Notes: a model not told the origin generated them from the letters alone. Positions 44,669-57,351 are shown, counted from the first letter of the stretch. The stretch: 64,000 nucleotides of DNA from Membranipora membranacea (GCA_914767715.1 OU612067.1:12531001-12595000), one strand, 5' to 3'. Made by a program: numbers and translations.

Positions 44669-46800
44669 TTATTTAAAGTCAAAAATGCTCAGTTGTAGGT
44701 ATCTCATCCTTACTTTTCCAAAATCTATCTCCATCCAACAGTTTTTAATTCAGAATAACCACATTTGGTCACCTGGATCGTTAGTCAATCAGCTAACTAT
44801 TCATTTATCTTTTTCTGCAAAAAACTCCAAATCTGACAAAAAATCTCCAAGTCCGTGTTTTTCTGTTTTGGCAGAATTACATTTCGACATGGTAACTCAA
44901 AGAGATCTGGTTTCTTTTTGAGCATCAGTTCATCACATTATCTGAACGAGCTTTTGAGGGCATGTTTGAAATATTTTTTTAACATATTTAAAATTGCGAT
45001 TTACTTTTTCATTACGGTGTTTATTTCATCCATCAGTGCAGTGGCAATGTTGCGCAAGGCAGTGCAAAGAACCTATATATTTGTAGTTCCTATGCCATTG
45101 TGTACAGTTTCAAACAAATTCTAATTGCCTTTTATCAAAGGAGCGGAGCAATTTATAAATGACAATGGAGATGCTATACTGAACTTAAACAAAAGAATAT
45201 TTCTGTTGGTTGATATAAGTTTTCAGTATAGATTGTGGTGACCCATCAGTCACCCATCAAACTCTCTCAGAATGACTATAGACCTCAAAATAATTAATAT
45301 TATTAATATTCCGAAACATGGTTTGGATTTGGCTTTTTCAGTGGATACTGTTCAATGATAGCATTTTCAAAATACACCCAAATGTTTGAGCTTAAATTTT
45401 ACTTGAATGTCATCCCAATATTTTTGTTATTGAAAAACACTAATGTAACTATGCTGGATGTGTATAGGATTATGATAACTGTGTGTCTTGAGGGCTCACC
45501 CTTAATAACACACATGATATTCTATGTGAAATATTCTGCTGCATTTTCAGTGAGCTGCTATCTTTATGGTCGACCTTGGTGTATTTATCACCATTTAGGA
45601 ATTGCAGTCCTGAAATAACCATTGACAGCATTCATGTTACGGTTGAATTTGTACATTTTTTTTGGGACTGCATCAATACTGTAACAAGTTATAATGTTGT
45701 TACTTTTGAGGATTCGGTTAGCCAAACAGGTGGGCTGCCTCAAGAAACAACAAATCTGAGATGGCCTCCAAACAAAACTGGAAGCAATTCTTCACGCAGT
45801 GCATTGAAACGATATAAGTACAATTGAGACCTAAGCTGGATGGAGATATCAGTTAGAGCAATTACAGACATTGTTTTAACAGAGTGAATTTTCTAATCCC
45901 TCAAGAAAATCTTATTTGTAAACAACCAGTTGTATTGCAGTCTCTGTGTTTCATTACAGGGAAAGAATTTTTTACTGTTGTGCCTTGTTTATCTTTTCTA
46001 AAGGATTTAAAGGCAATGTAATATTAGAATATCAAAACCTGAGGATAACCTTTGTGTCTCAAGACTGATTAAAATTGGAGGTTGATTTAAATCAGATGTC
46101 TTGTCACAAGCCGCATCCCGGAGCATAGGCAGCGAAACTCGTTGCCTTAGTGACCAGGCCACAATATCTGTGCCAGGTTGCTCTCTGTTTGCAGGCAGGT
46201 CGGAGCACACCTGAGTGCCAACCAAAGCCCAGTAGACGATGGACCGCGGATACAGACCAAGGGTACATTGTGGCAGCAAAATTCAAGGATAGTAATAGTT
46301 AATCCTATTGTAAAAACTGCCACAATACTGCCTTCCCTATATAGCTATACCCACCGTATCAATTTAGCTAGGATAGTTAGGTGTAATTTAAACATAAAAC
46401 ATCAAGTTTAATTGTGGAGTATGGCTGTAGATAGAGAAATTTTTACGGGAGAGCCTGCATATTCTATTTTTTACTGTAATCGAAAACTTTGAATTCAGTT
46501 CATTCTCCAGAACCCTATAATTGTGACAAAAAGATGAAAGGAGTTTTTGGCATCAAACTTCCCATAACTTTCCCCTTGACACAAAGCTTGCAGGTATTTT
46601 GACCAAGGAGTTAAAAACTCTTTCCTTGACTATTGTTAACAAATTTACTCTGAATCCCTTTACTCTGTGAAGCAGTCTATCCACATGCTTGAACCTGAAA
46701 TGTTTTACACAAATAGATAGATGGGTTGATAACTCTATACTGGAAATGAGCCACCGAATTTCAACAATAAGAGAAGACAACCTCTTAGCCAAATATTTGC
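44669..46800. other. DNA inserted within the BEL integrase domain, unassigned
   Basis: About 2.1 kb separates the two halves of the integrase C-terminal domain. It contains a SINE copy near 46.2 kb. I recognise no protein in the rest, and the precise junctions are not clear. Confidence 0.5.
46130..46265 (-). mobile_element. tRNA-derived SINE, third copy
   Basis: The + strand has GGCAGGTCGGAGCACACCTG and CCCAGTAGAC, matching the tail and head junction of the 11.2-kb SINE. The tRNA-like head is badly eroded. Confidence 0.65.
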
Positions 46801-47225
46801 CCAAATTGACTTTAATGAACAGAGCACAGTCATCACTGAGAATAACGATGTCATTGATTGCGAGATTTCTTCTGGATATTACCCATTTCTGTCTCTTCTG
46901 AAGATTTTGCACACATTCCTTACGCCATCTATTCAAGAATTTGTTGGCTAGCAGCTGTACTGCACGCCATCTCTTTCTGGCATAGACGTCACCATCATCA
47001 AAATTACCAGGCTTAGGTAAAATAACAGAGGACTTCATATTATGAAGTAAATCATTCGGTGATAAAGGTTCACAATCTGAGCTGACAACCGTCAGAGGGT
47101 GACTGTTAATGATTGCCATACATTCATATAGTGGAGTACGCAGTGATGTACTACTGAAGTTACGCATATGTGGTGTCAAACCATTGAACACAGAGCGTAT
47201 TGTCCATTGAACTCAATCCTGGAAC
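46553..47225 (-). pseudogene. BEL integrase C-terminal region, proximal piece
   Basis: The minus strand shows WTIRSV, YECMAIINSHPLT, LSPNDLL, RKRWRAVQLLANKFLNRWRK, LQKRQKW and INDIVILSDD, the region after the catalytic Glu and the start of the C-terminal DUF5641-type domain of BEL elements. A stop lies just upstream, and the catalytic core is absent. The match fades after about 46800, so the last 80 codons of the open frame are probably inserted sequence. Confidence 0.78.
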
Positions 47226-48409
47226 AGCAGCTCACTCATAGCCTCATAAACAGTAATCACTCAATTTAGGAATACTTACTTGATTTTATGAACTCCTCAA
47301 CCCTCGAATAATTTAAGGTTATAGATGTCTATGTGATTTGCTATGTGAAATGCTATGTGATTGGCTGTCCCTAGTAGAAGGTGCCATCTTTACTGTATGA
47401 CCACGTGACAGTCACCTGACTAAAACCGTTACAACAAGATGCATTTGACTTGGTTTCCTGTCTGCAGGTTCAAAAGATGTACTCTTACTGATCACATTTC
47501 AGTCACAAGAAACCAAATTACCCTTTGTTAAAGCACTCAGAGCAGACATCATTGGTGAAAATGGAAGCTTGAGGATTATACACCTTTCTCTGTCTCAGAA
47601 GAGCTCAACAATCAACATGAATAACAGCCAACACCACTCAAAAGTCACTGCTGAACTCACGGTCACTGAGTAGTATCCTTGATTTGAATGAACGTATGTG
47701 AATTTCAAGACAATCAAACAACAAGGCATAGAGATGGATAGAGTAGTATGGATATATATATTCAAACTTCAGCTGCTACAACTAATTTGGTATGTATTTG
47801 AATGTAAGTATTTCACTCTACTACTTACTAACATTGCTCTGCAAAAACTTTTTTTTTCCATCCATAAATGATAAATCATAAATATAAAAGAAACACTGGG
47901 CAACCAATTGTGACTGTTAGTTAGTCCCACTAAATTTGATTGAAATGGTCTCATCAATATTATGAATGACAATAATAAATAACTAACATGAAGATGAAGC
48001 CAAAACATTTCAATCAAAATCAACCAAGTCCAATATAAAATAACTATATAACAACAAAATAAACTTAAACAAACAACAACAAAAACTTAACAAACAACAT
48101 AGTAACGTGAGTTGCTATTATTGTTTTCTTCCTAAATCAACAGTAACAATATAAATTTAACAAAATAGTAGAGTAACTGCGCTCAGCAAAAATGATAATT
48201 ATCTATCGAAGTTAATATATTATGTAGGGATTGAGATCAGACTATCATTTCGATCTTTACAAAATATTGTAAGATGACTGGCGCTGAGAAGGTTGGTCTA
48301 TGATAAATTGTAGTGCTATGATGTTAGAGACTATAGTATGTTAGGTCAACTCAGTGGTATGATATGCAGGTAAGTTTGTACTTAATCTGATAGACTAACT
48401 GTTCAATAT
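47226..48409. other. non-coding, between BEL and transposase fragments
   Basis: The left junction of the P-element-like insert should lie here. I see no convincing terminal inverted repeat. Confidence 0.4.
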
Positions 48410-51400
48410 TCACTCACCGCTCACGAGTGTGAGCTTGTTTCGTTTAACTCTGTTCTTGGTAGGATGGTGGGCTTGATTGATTCGCTTGCCAGAGTAGAAC
48501 TGCCTAAGATTATGAAATTTTGTGAGAACTTTTCGTATCAAGCTAAAGTAATGGTTACCTGCCCCGTGTTGTGTGTCATTAGCATGCTGTACGAATGCAT
48601 CTGGTGGGCCACCTACTGCTTTTAGCACCTCTAAATTCAGCCTCTCCTGTGTCAGTTTCTCATTATACACTCTAGCGACCCTCTCTGCAGCAGCTATAAG
48701 TTTGACTGTAAATTTTGATGGGTACACTAGACATCCCTTGTCTTTCTGGATGAGTAGTCGGTAGCATGTTGTGTTGGTGTCCTGAATCGCATCTATCTCA
48801 TTAACTGTACATTCGAGCAGCTGCTGGCATACCTCACACTTGACCTCTGCCTTTCTGACTATATATCTGAAATAGAGTACCAAGTGCTGATTGAAATTAC
48901 CCTATATGTATGTCTATAGCACTGCCGCTTTACTTTTGCCTCTACACATTAGGGTACACTGTCAACTTACTCATTCATATCACAATGCATCACCCAAGTA
49001 CAAAATATGACAAAAGTGCGTTTATCTGAGAGCATATCTAACTTGTTGATATCAAAAAATCGTATTAATTTAAAAAAAGTCAACATACCCTGACATATGT
49101 CCAACTACTGAAAGCTCCCATCTTTCCAACATATTATCTTGAGGTTCATCAGGCCTAGCTATTGTCGCCAATGCCGAGAGGGAGCTTGGCATCTCGAGCA
49201 TATCCTCCTCGCAGTCATCAAACATAAGGCAGTTGCCATTGCTACTTGGTAATTCAGTGCAATGCACTGACATCTTTCTCATAATTTTCCTGAAGTTGAA
49301 TGCACTTGGATTGTTGTTCCAGCCACCTTAAATTTGGAAAACAGTGGGCCATTACACACCTAATAATAAGAATTTTAATACGTCAGCTTGATTCTTTGTT
49401 AATTCTTGTTTTGTTCCTTTTTATTAGGAGCATCATCAGATCAGCTCAGCTTCATCTGACCACTTTGGAGTATCATATTCTGAGAACAAATTTTTAGCCA
49501 TGAGATGGTATGCATGCCTAATTTTAAGTTTCCTACCTGCTTTCCTCACTGCGTTAAAAAAACGCTCCAGGTGATCTTGGGATTGACGATATGTCATTAT
49601 GTAATTCTGCTCGGCCAGCAGCTCTGGTGCCAAGTTTTTCAGGCATGCTATCCGGAAAGAAAGCCCAGGAAGCATGTTTTCCTACAACATTCCAATTTAA
49701 AATTTCCATCGTTTGTACTCAACATGATCCTTCTATCGAGACAGAGTTCATTACCCAAAAAACTACATAACAAAACTTTTACTCCATTTTCTTATTCTCT
49801 ACTGCCTAATTTGTAGTATCAGTATCATACACACTTTATCGCAATATTACTTATGCAGGTGCTCCTAGTTCATAACATGCACTCTTTATTATACCTTACA
49901 GGGTTTACACACTGAAGGACTCTTACCTTTTGGTAGTGAGGAGAAGAGAGCCATCATTTCTCCTCAGCTGCTTGATGTAATCTTCCATGTAGCTCAGGTA
50001 ATCCTCGGTTTGTCTCCAGTTCATGATCTTAATCGGCTCCTTTGAGAACTTGCCATGTGGGGATCGTGTGTTTAGTATATCAAAGATTTTGTCAAACTTC
50101 TGCAAGTGAATTTATAGAAAATGAGCCATGGTCCCAAGTCAGCAATTCAGACATTTTCTCTCTGCCTATATAAAAAGGATTCTGCCGAGCTAATTTCCAT
50201 ACGGTTAAATAAAGTGAATCGGGTATAAAGAAAAACTGAGACAATACACACCTTCAGAAATTTGACTGTACCAGATACATCTTTAAATTCGGGATATGCG
50301 TCTGACATTGTTTGCAATGTTGACAGGGCATCTGCTGTACTTTGGCTGAACACTTGGACAGCCAGCCGGACCTTCGTAATGTTTCCCCTGAAGTCTATAT
50401 GTTGCTTGGTTAACTTGTTTCCGAGATGTAATCTACCTTTTTCCTATTTGTAAAAAAATAATTAGAATGAGGTGAATGTCAAGAAATTTTAAAAGAATCA
50501 TTCAAAATTATGTTCTTCTTTCGAACCAGTGTGACTAAGGCCTTGTTATGTGGAGATATCTTGGTCTATACTAAATTTGAAAATCACAGCGGTGATAGCA
50601 GACTAGATTTATTGAATGTTTTTCACCAATTTTGTTGTAGTCTTTACCTGTAGTTTGACCAGGTTTTTCACGCCACACCATCTGGCTTTTCCATGCGGCC
50701 CCATCACTTCTTCCCACTCTCCTAGCAGATTTCTAAGAACCTTCATCATGTGCACAATGTCTAGCAGGCAGTGTATAGGCTTGTCGTTGTGAATGAATGA
50801 ATACTGTCCTTTATCAAAATCACAGCCAAGCTGTTTCAGTGTCGCAACATTTGTCCTGTGTCCATCGGCCACTAGCACTCGCACTCGTATTCCTTTAACT
50901 TATAGGCTCTCTATCGAATGCATAGTAAGCATCCCCTGTGTTTCTCCTTTAAAATATAAAAGGGATATTATGGCAACATTACTAAATGGCAGCGCACTGT
51001 CATTTTAATTTGAACTTCCTAGGTCTCCGGTTATAACTGCAAAATTGGATACCGTGTATCTATAGCCAACTTTTCAATATGTTGCTTATTCATTCCTACC
51101 TGTAATGCCTGCTGTGAAATAAAAGGCCACAGGAGCTTTCCATTTCTTTCTGAGGCCAACAGCCATGACAACCAGGGCGTTCTTGGCTATTTTAGTCCGA
51201 TCTTGCTCCAGTACGCCGCCCAAGTCCACATAGCCAACATGTTTCTGCTCGGATGGTATCCAGTTAACGGCTTGTTTGATCGACATTTCATCAAACATCA
51301 ACACACAGTCCTTGTAGTTATAGGGATCTTTTTGTACATAATCTCCTAGCAAGTTGATCACATGTGTGCGAATCCCGGGATGGTCGTCTACACCTTGCAT

Positions 51401-53321
51401 CCACCTTAAATTCAAATTCAGTCATTTACTAAACATGGTTGTTTTGCTATATAGTGTTTTAGGGTACTTACTGCTACAAGTATATTAGCGCCAGTCCTCT
51501 ACCATGAACATATAAATATTGTATATTATGGTAAACCGGATTAACTCAAATCAACATAACAGTATTGTAAAATGTTGCTTTATCTTCTCAATTTCAATGC
51601 TGGAAAAGGATCAATTGACTATAGTTTTAACATACATAGTTAGTGTCCGTGGAGCTGGTAGCTCATTTTTGAAAACAGTCCTCAAGAATTCGTATAACTT
51701 TGGCCCGTATAGATGTAATGTCAGGGCAAATCTCTTTTGTCCGTCGCTGTAGCTTTTACTATCTTTAAACAGCTCCATTGGCCTGTCTATAAAAATTGAA
51801 AATAGCGGCATTGTAGATTGCTGCCTAAACCATGAAATCTAGATTGATCTTATAAATGGTCAAGCTTTTAAACTTCCCACTAATGAGTATAGAGCAACAC
51901 AGAGCTACTCAAATAGATGAAGCAAAGAAGATAATATTTCAGTTTTTTTCTCCCTCATCAACCTTAAAATTTCACATTTAACATGTAGGACGCCTCGATA
52001 TCCAGCAAAGTACCATTTTAATATTTGTAATTCTAGTTGGGGTTACCCTGAAATTTGCTCATTTGTTGTCTGAGCTCATCCGACATCTTGTCGCTCTTTT
52101 CCAGCCTGTCCTTCATAAGCATTTTTTTTTTTTTAGTATTTTATGCTTCCTCCCTGTTTGATAACCTGCTATTGACTTCTGTGAGAGCTGGCGTTTTAGG
52201 AATCTGAAGTGATCTTCTGGGGTCACTCGCAATGCATATGCATGCTCCTTCCTATCACCAATTGGAATCTGTAAATTACAAGGATGGCCGGTCTGAGTAT
52301 TTAACATCAGATAATAAAAGTGTATGGGTTTGAATTTTGATCATCATCTTATCTGTGTGACGGTTGTGACGTAACACTGGGATTGCCCGCTTATTCTTAC
52401 TGTCGATAGACTGCCGTCACCTTGGAAGTTTGAGAGGCCATAACTTCCTCAATATTTGGATTCTAAAGCAGGAATTCGCTCACATGATAGAATAAAATAT
52501 GGAGAATAAGTTGTGCTACATAAAAGCAACCTCAAACTAAGTCTTTAACTAGACACGCTTTGTCCCTACCTGGAAGAGCTGGTCCCTTTCTGGTAGAACT
52601 GGTCCCTTTGGGGAGCTATCCTCACTCACAGAATCGCCAACCAGAAAGTCTCTAGTACTAGAACATGTTTCCTGTAGAAACAAAGAAATGGGATGCATGG
52701 TGGCGGTGTTTGTTATTCGAAATTGTTATTCAAATATCTATTTGCGATCAAAGCTATTATTTGTATGGTTGTGTAAATCATATTATATTAATCCGTAACA
52801 ATCACATTTGGATGAGCTATTGGCTATTTTTTTTATAGATTCCATTGCCTTGGCCTACCTCATGATCAAAGTCTTCATTCTGAAGTGGGATTTTGTACTT
52901 TGGTAAAACCGCCACAGCTGATGTACTTGGCTCAGAAATCCCAGACTTATCCTACAAAAAATGTAAATATCTTATCTAATAATATGATATCATTGAATTG
53001 TACTATTCTGATATAAATACTGAAATGGAATTCAATGTATAATATATATAGCCCGAGAGACTACAATGATAATGGACAATACGGCGGACGATGTTACAGT
53101 TCAAACTTATGTCTGTACCGCAACCTCCATTCTATTTAAAGAATGATGAATCGCCTCACCTGATTTATATTGTTAGCTAGTGCCAGAGAAAGGCGATCAC
53201 AGGCTGTCTCCGGTGTCCTTAGTGTATGTACTGTATGTAGAGTAGAAGCTATAGGCTTGCTCGCTGACTGAATGATACTAAATGGGAAGTTGCCCATAGA
53301 TTGAGCATCTGTAGACTTATC
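48410..53321 (-). pseudogene. P-element/THAP9-like transposase gene with introns
   Basis: Twelve minus-strand exons with splice sites: 53160-53321, 52859-52951, 52570-52671, 52047-52268, 51636-51786, 51100-51404, 50648-50946, 50252-50443, 49927-50099, 49537-49681, 49089-49289, 48410-48866. Family marks are SYSDGQKRFALTLHLYGPK, MFDEMSIKQAVNW, HVGYVDLGG, SQDHLERFFNAVRKAG and CEVCQQLLECT. A coiled-coil-like stretch precedes them, as in THAP9. No THAP zinc finger is seen, so the 5' end seems lost. An A13 run in exon 4 puts the frame out by one, and TAA at about 50901-50903 stops exon 7. The join between exons 9 and 10 is also out of frame as drawn. It was probably an active DNA transposon gene in the past. 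Confidence 0.75.
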
Positions 53322-53457
53322 CTAAATCAATGTAAATTTTTGTTAATAATGATATATAGCCCTTGAGGCACTACAAACAATTTAGCACATGGTATTGTAC
53401 TTCTAGCATATGTCCTGGGTAGCTGTATACGGTCACTACTGTGAAAACCCCTATTCC

Positions 53458-53949
53458 TCAAGGAGTACTATCACAAAGCACTTTCTCATCAACTGACGTC
53501 ATTGTTGAGATTTTCGGCTTTGATTTTTCTTTCTCAACGCCAATTTTATTTAGCATTTTACTAGTGACATATGTTTTGTTGGATTGATCGTCCAGCAGAG
53601 CATATGTCAAATACTCCTTGTGTGGATTACGACTAGTGGATATCCACACTGGTACAGTTTTACAAAAAAGTCGAGATTGAGCATCAGTAATGGTATCAGC
53701 ACAAGTGCTATTGAGAAGCTGAGACACTGCTTTAGGCGGAGTTGTCTCTCCACTTGGACCACCCTTAGCTCTGTGCAACAGAGTATGATGTGACGAGCAT
53801 TTACAAACTCCACATTTCCAGTCCCTGGTACACTTAGCTAAGTAGTGATCTGCTGACAAACAGCGATTACATGCCTTGAGAGTCTTCACTGTAGAAAAAC
53901 GTTGCTCCACAGAGAGTGAGTTAAAATCTGCACACTTAGACATATACAT
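53458..53949 (-). pseudogene. BEL zinc knuckles and start of protease
   Basis: The minus strand has LSVEQRFSTVK, CNRCLSADHYLAKC (CX2CX4HX4C), CGVC and H-rich residues, then a retropepsin-like YALLDDQSNKTYVT. This order is standard for BEL gag-protease. The frame ends at 53458, just inside the protease-like domain, where the P-element-like DNA takes over. Confidence 0.8.
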
Positions 53950-53959
53950 GTGATTATCA

Positions 53960-55047
53960 GATTAACATTGAGGACAGCATTTTTTCTTAGACGAATCATG
54001 TTCCGCATCTGTCTCATGACTGACAGCGCTTTGGTAAGATTTTGATTTAGGTTTCGATTGATCACTCTTAGCTGATGAATCCACATTACCCACACCCTTC
54101 AAAGCATTCTGGGAAGTAACTGGATTGTTTGCTGAGTGGGATTCAAACACTATAAAATCAACAAACCGAGGGAACGGTGGGAACACCTGATCATGAGATA
54201 GTTGATACTCTGTTCCTATATTGTTCCACCGTAATGCCATGTAATCAGGAATATTCTTGACTTTGTCCTGATTACGATCACACTCCTCCAAAAATCAAAA
54301 GAGTGGGTTTTCTTCGCTCATTGCTAGGCACTGCTTGAGAACATTTGCCAGCTTTTTGATACCGACATTATATCTGTTTGTGATATTTGGCCAGGTAAAC
54401 AGTTTTTCTTGTATGCCTGTGCAATAAGATAAGAATTGCCATTATGTCTGATTGAGGTCTTGCCATGCCTCGATATACGTTTGCTCAGAATTTCTGGTTA
54501 GATAATGCTCGATTAGCCCTCTAGCATCGCCATCAGTATACTTTTCCAGGTAGAAAAGCTTAGAACTGGCTGTTGGCCATTTTCGTTTAGATATAAAAGC
54601 ATCAAATGACTTGGCCCAGCTCTTGTATTTGAGCAAATCACCCTGAAATACTGATGGGTCCTCCAGAGGCGTTTTACTAGCCTCTATTGACTCTGCGATG
54701 GCATAATCCATCTCCTGTCTACGTGACATAGCATAATCTGATTCTATATTTGGAGTTGTGCCCCCTAATACATATGTACTAGAATGCCAGTTTGGTTCTG
54801 TTAACTGGGGTGATATACGACTTTGTTGCAAGTCCATGATAGGGGATGGGGGTCTGCGAATGTCATGTGGAGGTGAGGTAAAGTGAACACCATGCGAAAT
54901 TACAGCAATACTAACATGTGACAACCATGGGCTACTATTGACAGCTGCCGCAACAGCAGTGGAAGCTACAGTCTGTGTATCATGAGCCATATTATTACGA
55001 ACATGCATGTTACTCCTAGATTGAGCTTGTCTATATTGGATAGCCAC
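53960..55047 (-). pseudogene. BEL gag, capsid region
   Basis: At 54442-55047 the product shows MSRRQEMDYAIAESI, then FQGDLLKYKSWAKSFDAFI, KLFYLEKYTDGDARGLIEHY, the DUF1759-type capsid pattern of Pao/BEL. The next piece (53962-54291) is in another frame and ends KKKCCPQC before a TAA that separates it from the zinc knuckles. Frameshift between pieces near 54300-54440. Confidence 0.8.
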
Positions 55048-55210
55048 CCATTGTTATTTACTGGTCCATCATGAATAGCTGAAGCTCGATTACGTGAGTT
55101 ACGATAAGCCATTCATTGTTACTGGTGGAAGCTAAAGGTGGTCTGTGTTGATTAGCCTGAAACGAGTGTCAAGATGACACAGCTTGACCAGTCAAAAGCC
55201 ATCCATTGTT

Positions 55211-55771
55211 TCAATTGTTTTGATGAATATGTATGCTTATCCTACCATCTTGCTGGCATGTAAAATCCATGGGCGCGGCAGATTGATTTGATCCTACTTG
55301 ATTTTGCTGCTGCCTGCCATTTACACTACCATTGGGCGGCCTATGATTTTGACCTTGTTGCACATGTTGACCATTACAATGATTACGACCAGGCATCTGT
55401 TGGTCTTCGCAACCATTATCAGACTACTGCCGACACCTAGCATCATGTTGTGATGCTGGTTGCTGAATTTCAGCACCTTCTATTGAGCCTTGATTTACTT
55501 ATACAATGTCTGATGAAAATACTTTGGCTTGTTGGTCAGTGCTATGAGCAGCAGGAAAAAATCTAGATTGAGATGTCATTTCAAAATCACCTCCTGTTGA
55601 ATCGATTTGAAACTGTGAGGAGTTTTGAATAATCCTATCAATAAGCACTTTCTTTCTGCCGCCAACCGGTAATTTCTTTGATTTCAAAATATCCCTGAGC
55701 GCCCTTGTCCCCAACTTATCGATCTCTGACCTTGAGATAATAAAGCCCTCCATGGTGAGACAAACCAACAA
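55211..55771 (-). pseudogene. BEL gag N-terminus with SAP-like motif
   Basis: The first open frame (55499-55771) starts near MEGFIISRSEIDKLGTRALR and continues DILKSKKLPVGGRKKVLIDR, a recognisable SAP helix-extended loop-helix pattern. After a stop, 55211-55396 continues with Gln/Asn-rich low-complexity sequence in the same direction. Several stops break the reading before the capsid region. Confidence 0.7.
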
Positions 55772-56512
55772 AGATTATTGGCAAGAAACACAACTGCTCC
55801 ACAGATACCAAGACACACACTGAAAGCAATACCAAACAACCACAACCACACAACCGAGTACAGCCCATCAACTAGAGTGCATGAGCCAAAATTTCCGCAC
55901 TATTGGATGATAAAGGCGAGCTTGCACAAAAAGCCCTAACCTAATCCTAGTACAAAAGATTGACGGCTTTAAAAAATTACCAAGGCACGCACCTGGTATC
56001 AGTGAAGTGTAATAAGTATCTCCAGCAGCTCTCCGTCAGCAACAGGGTGGATTAATAAATAATCCAAGAGGTTATCGTATACAGTTACAGTTAGTGTCAG
56101 CAAGCATTAGCAGCGAGATCACTGGCAGTAGAGTAACGTGGCGTAGCAGTAAATGACGGCACAACGAGAAGAGGGTGGTCGTCACACAAGACAAGAGGAT
56201 ACAGCGGGGTATAACGACAGCTGTATCTAGAGACTAGTGCTTAGGTGTGCTGTGCTAGCAGTACAGGATTCAGGTGGTGTAGCGGTAAGAATCCTGTGGC
56301 TCTCTGATGTTGATGTACAGAGGATGTTGAGGGAGCTGAATGCTCGGCAGGCTGAGGTACAACGGTACAGCATCACAAGCTGCTTTGTGGAGTAGGCCTC
56401 ATGATAGTGTAGACGCTGGAGTGAGTTGCTCTGTGGTTGGTGTGTGGGTCGGCGAGAGTGTTGAGTCAGCTTCTAGCACTAGGCATTATCCAATATCCAA
56501 ATAAAGTTTCAC
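55772..56512 (-). other. BEL leader between 5' LTR and gag
   Basis: No coding sequence is seen. A primer-binding site and packaging signals would be expected here. I cannot name a matching tRNA. Confidence 0.5.
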
Positions 56513-57152
56513 TGTTCTTGACTACAAGACTTCTTTATTTATTTACGTGAGATTTCAGAGATTACCTAAAGTATCACAGGATCACAGGTTTCATTCTAAT
56601 CCCTGATGGTTCCGTGAAACTAGACTAGAAAATGGTGCAATCAATGTGGTGCATAAAAATGTGCCTCGTTCAATAAAAATGCCGTCAATAATTAACTATT
56701 CAATTTAACGCAAACTATAAGGAACAACATACTCAAAGAACAAATAAACACAAATCTAAACCCTATTAATTAATTTTGAATGTACCGAGAAAATAAAGAG
56801 ATATTAAGTCAAGGGAAGAGTTTAACCTACAGAAAACAGAATATAATTTATAACATACATTTTTGCTCCTTTAGTAAATCCCGAAATATCATCTTTGCCC
56901 GGAAAATAGATAAATATAGTTAAAGTTTATACGCAACTCAACCTTACTGAGCCTGTGAGGAAAACCTCAAACACCAAGCCTCACAGGGCAACTAAAGGCT
57001 TGAGGAATTTGCTCGCCAAATTAATCCGTCAGTGCAGATAATTGGACACAAAACACAATACCCCAATACCGCACAAAGCTATGCAGCTATGGCCGATTAG
57101 GCACAACTCCCAGTGAATGGCAAAGGATCTAAACCGCAGTGAAGCAGCCACA
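56513..57152 (-). repeat. BEL 5' LTR
   Basis: 640 bp, the partner of the left LTR. It is about 13 bp shorter owing to internal indels. I could not recognise a primer-binding site next to it. Confidence 0.9.
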
Positions 57153-57157
57153 CTTGC
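57153..57157. repeat. target-site duplication, right
   Basis: CTTGC directly after the right LTR, continuing into TATTAACAAGGAAG as in the unoccupied copy (TATTAACGAGGAAG). Confidence 0.88.
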
Positions 57158-57351
57158 TATTAACAAGGAAGTTAGCTTAGAAATGTTGCGCACTGTTATC
57201 AGAAAACACCTGCATTAGGCTACTTAATTTCTTGGTGTTAACATTGTTTGCTGCTGATAACACTAGCACTGTCATGCTTTGATTCTGATGAACAGTATAC
57301 TCGCTGTCTAGTGTCAGGCTTCTCAGGATATCAGCTACTGAGGGACTAACT
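57158..57351 (+). promoter_or_regulatory. proximal 5' flank of the third receptor copy
   Basis: It is nearly the same as 10094-10286 before the intact gene, e.g. GTTAGCTTAGAAATGTTGCG and CTACTGAGGGACTAACTATG. A core promoter could remain here even though the distal flank is 13.7 kb away. Confidence 0.65.

Larger units (their letters stand above)
43469..57152 (-). mobile_element. BEL/Pao LTR retrotransposon with nested insertions
   Basis: Two direct repeats (43469-44121 and 56513-57152) begin TGTTCT and end AGCCACA, and CTTGC flanks both outer sides. The coding strand is minus: SAP-like and gag region, zinc knuckles, start of protease, and at the other end two pieces of integrase C-terminus. 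Reverse transcriptase, RNase H and the integrase core are missing, and a P-element-like transposase gene occupies that place. Stops and frameshifts in gag and LTR divergence show an old, dead copy. It separates the third receptor gene from most of its 5' flank. Confidence 0.88.

Noticed and set aside
44589-45827. Several + strand open frames of 80-110 codons
   Set aside because: The first overlaps the BEL integrase end on the other strand; the rest show no recognisable family or exon structure.
48410-53321. Host THAP9 gene rather than a transposon
   Set aside because: It lies inside a BEL element, lacks a THAP finger and has a stop and frame problems, so a decayed mobile element is simpler.
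43469-57152. Homologous deletion between two solo LTRs as explanation for the paired repeats
   Set aside because: Matching 5-bp target duplications and the clean empty site fit one insertion event.
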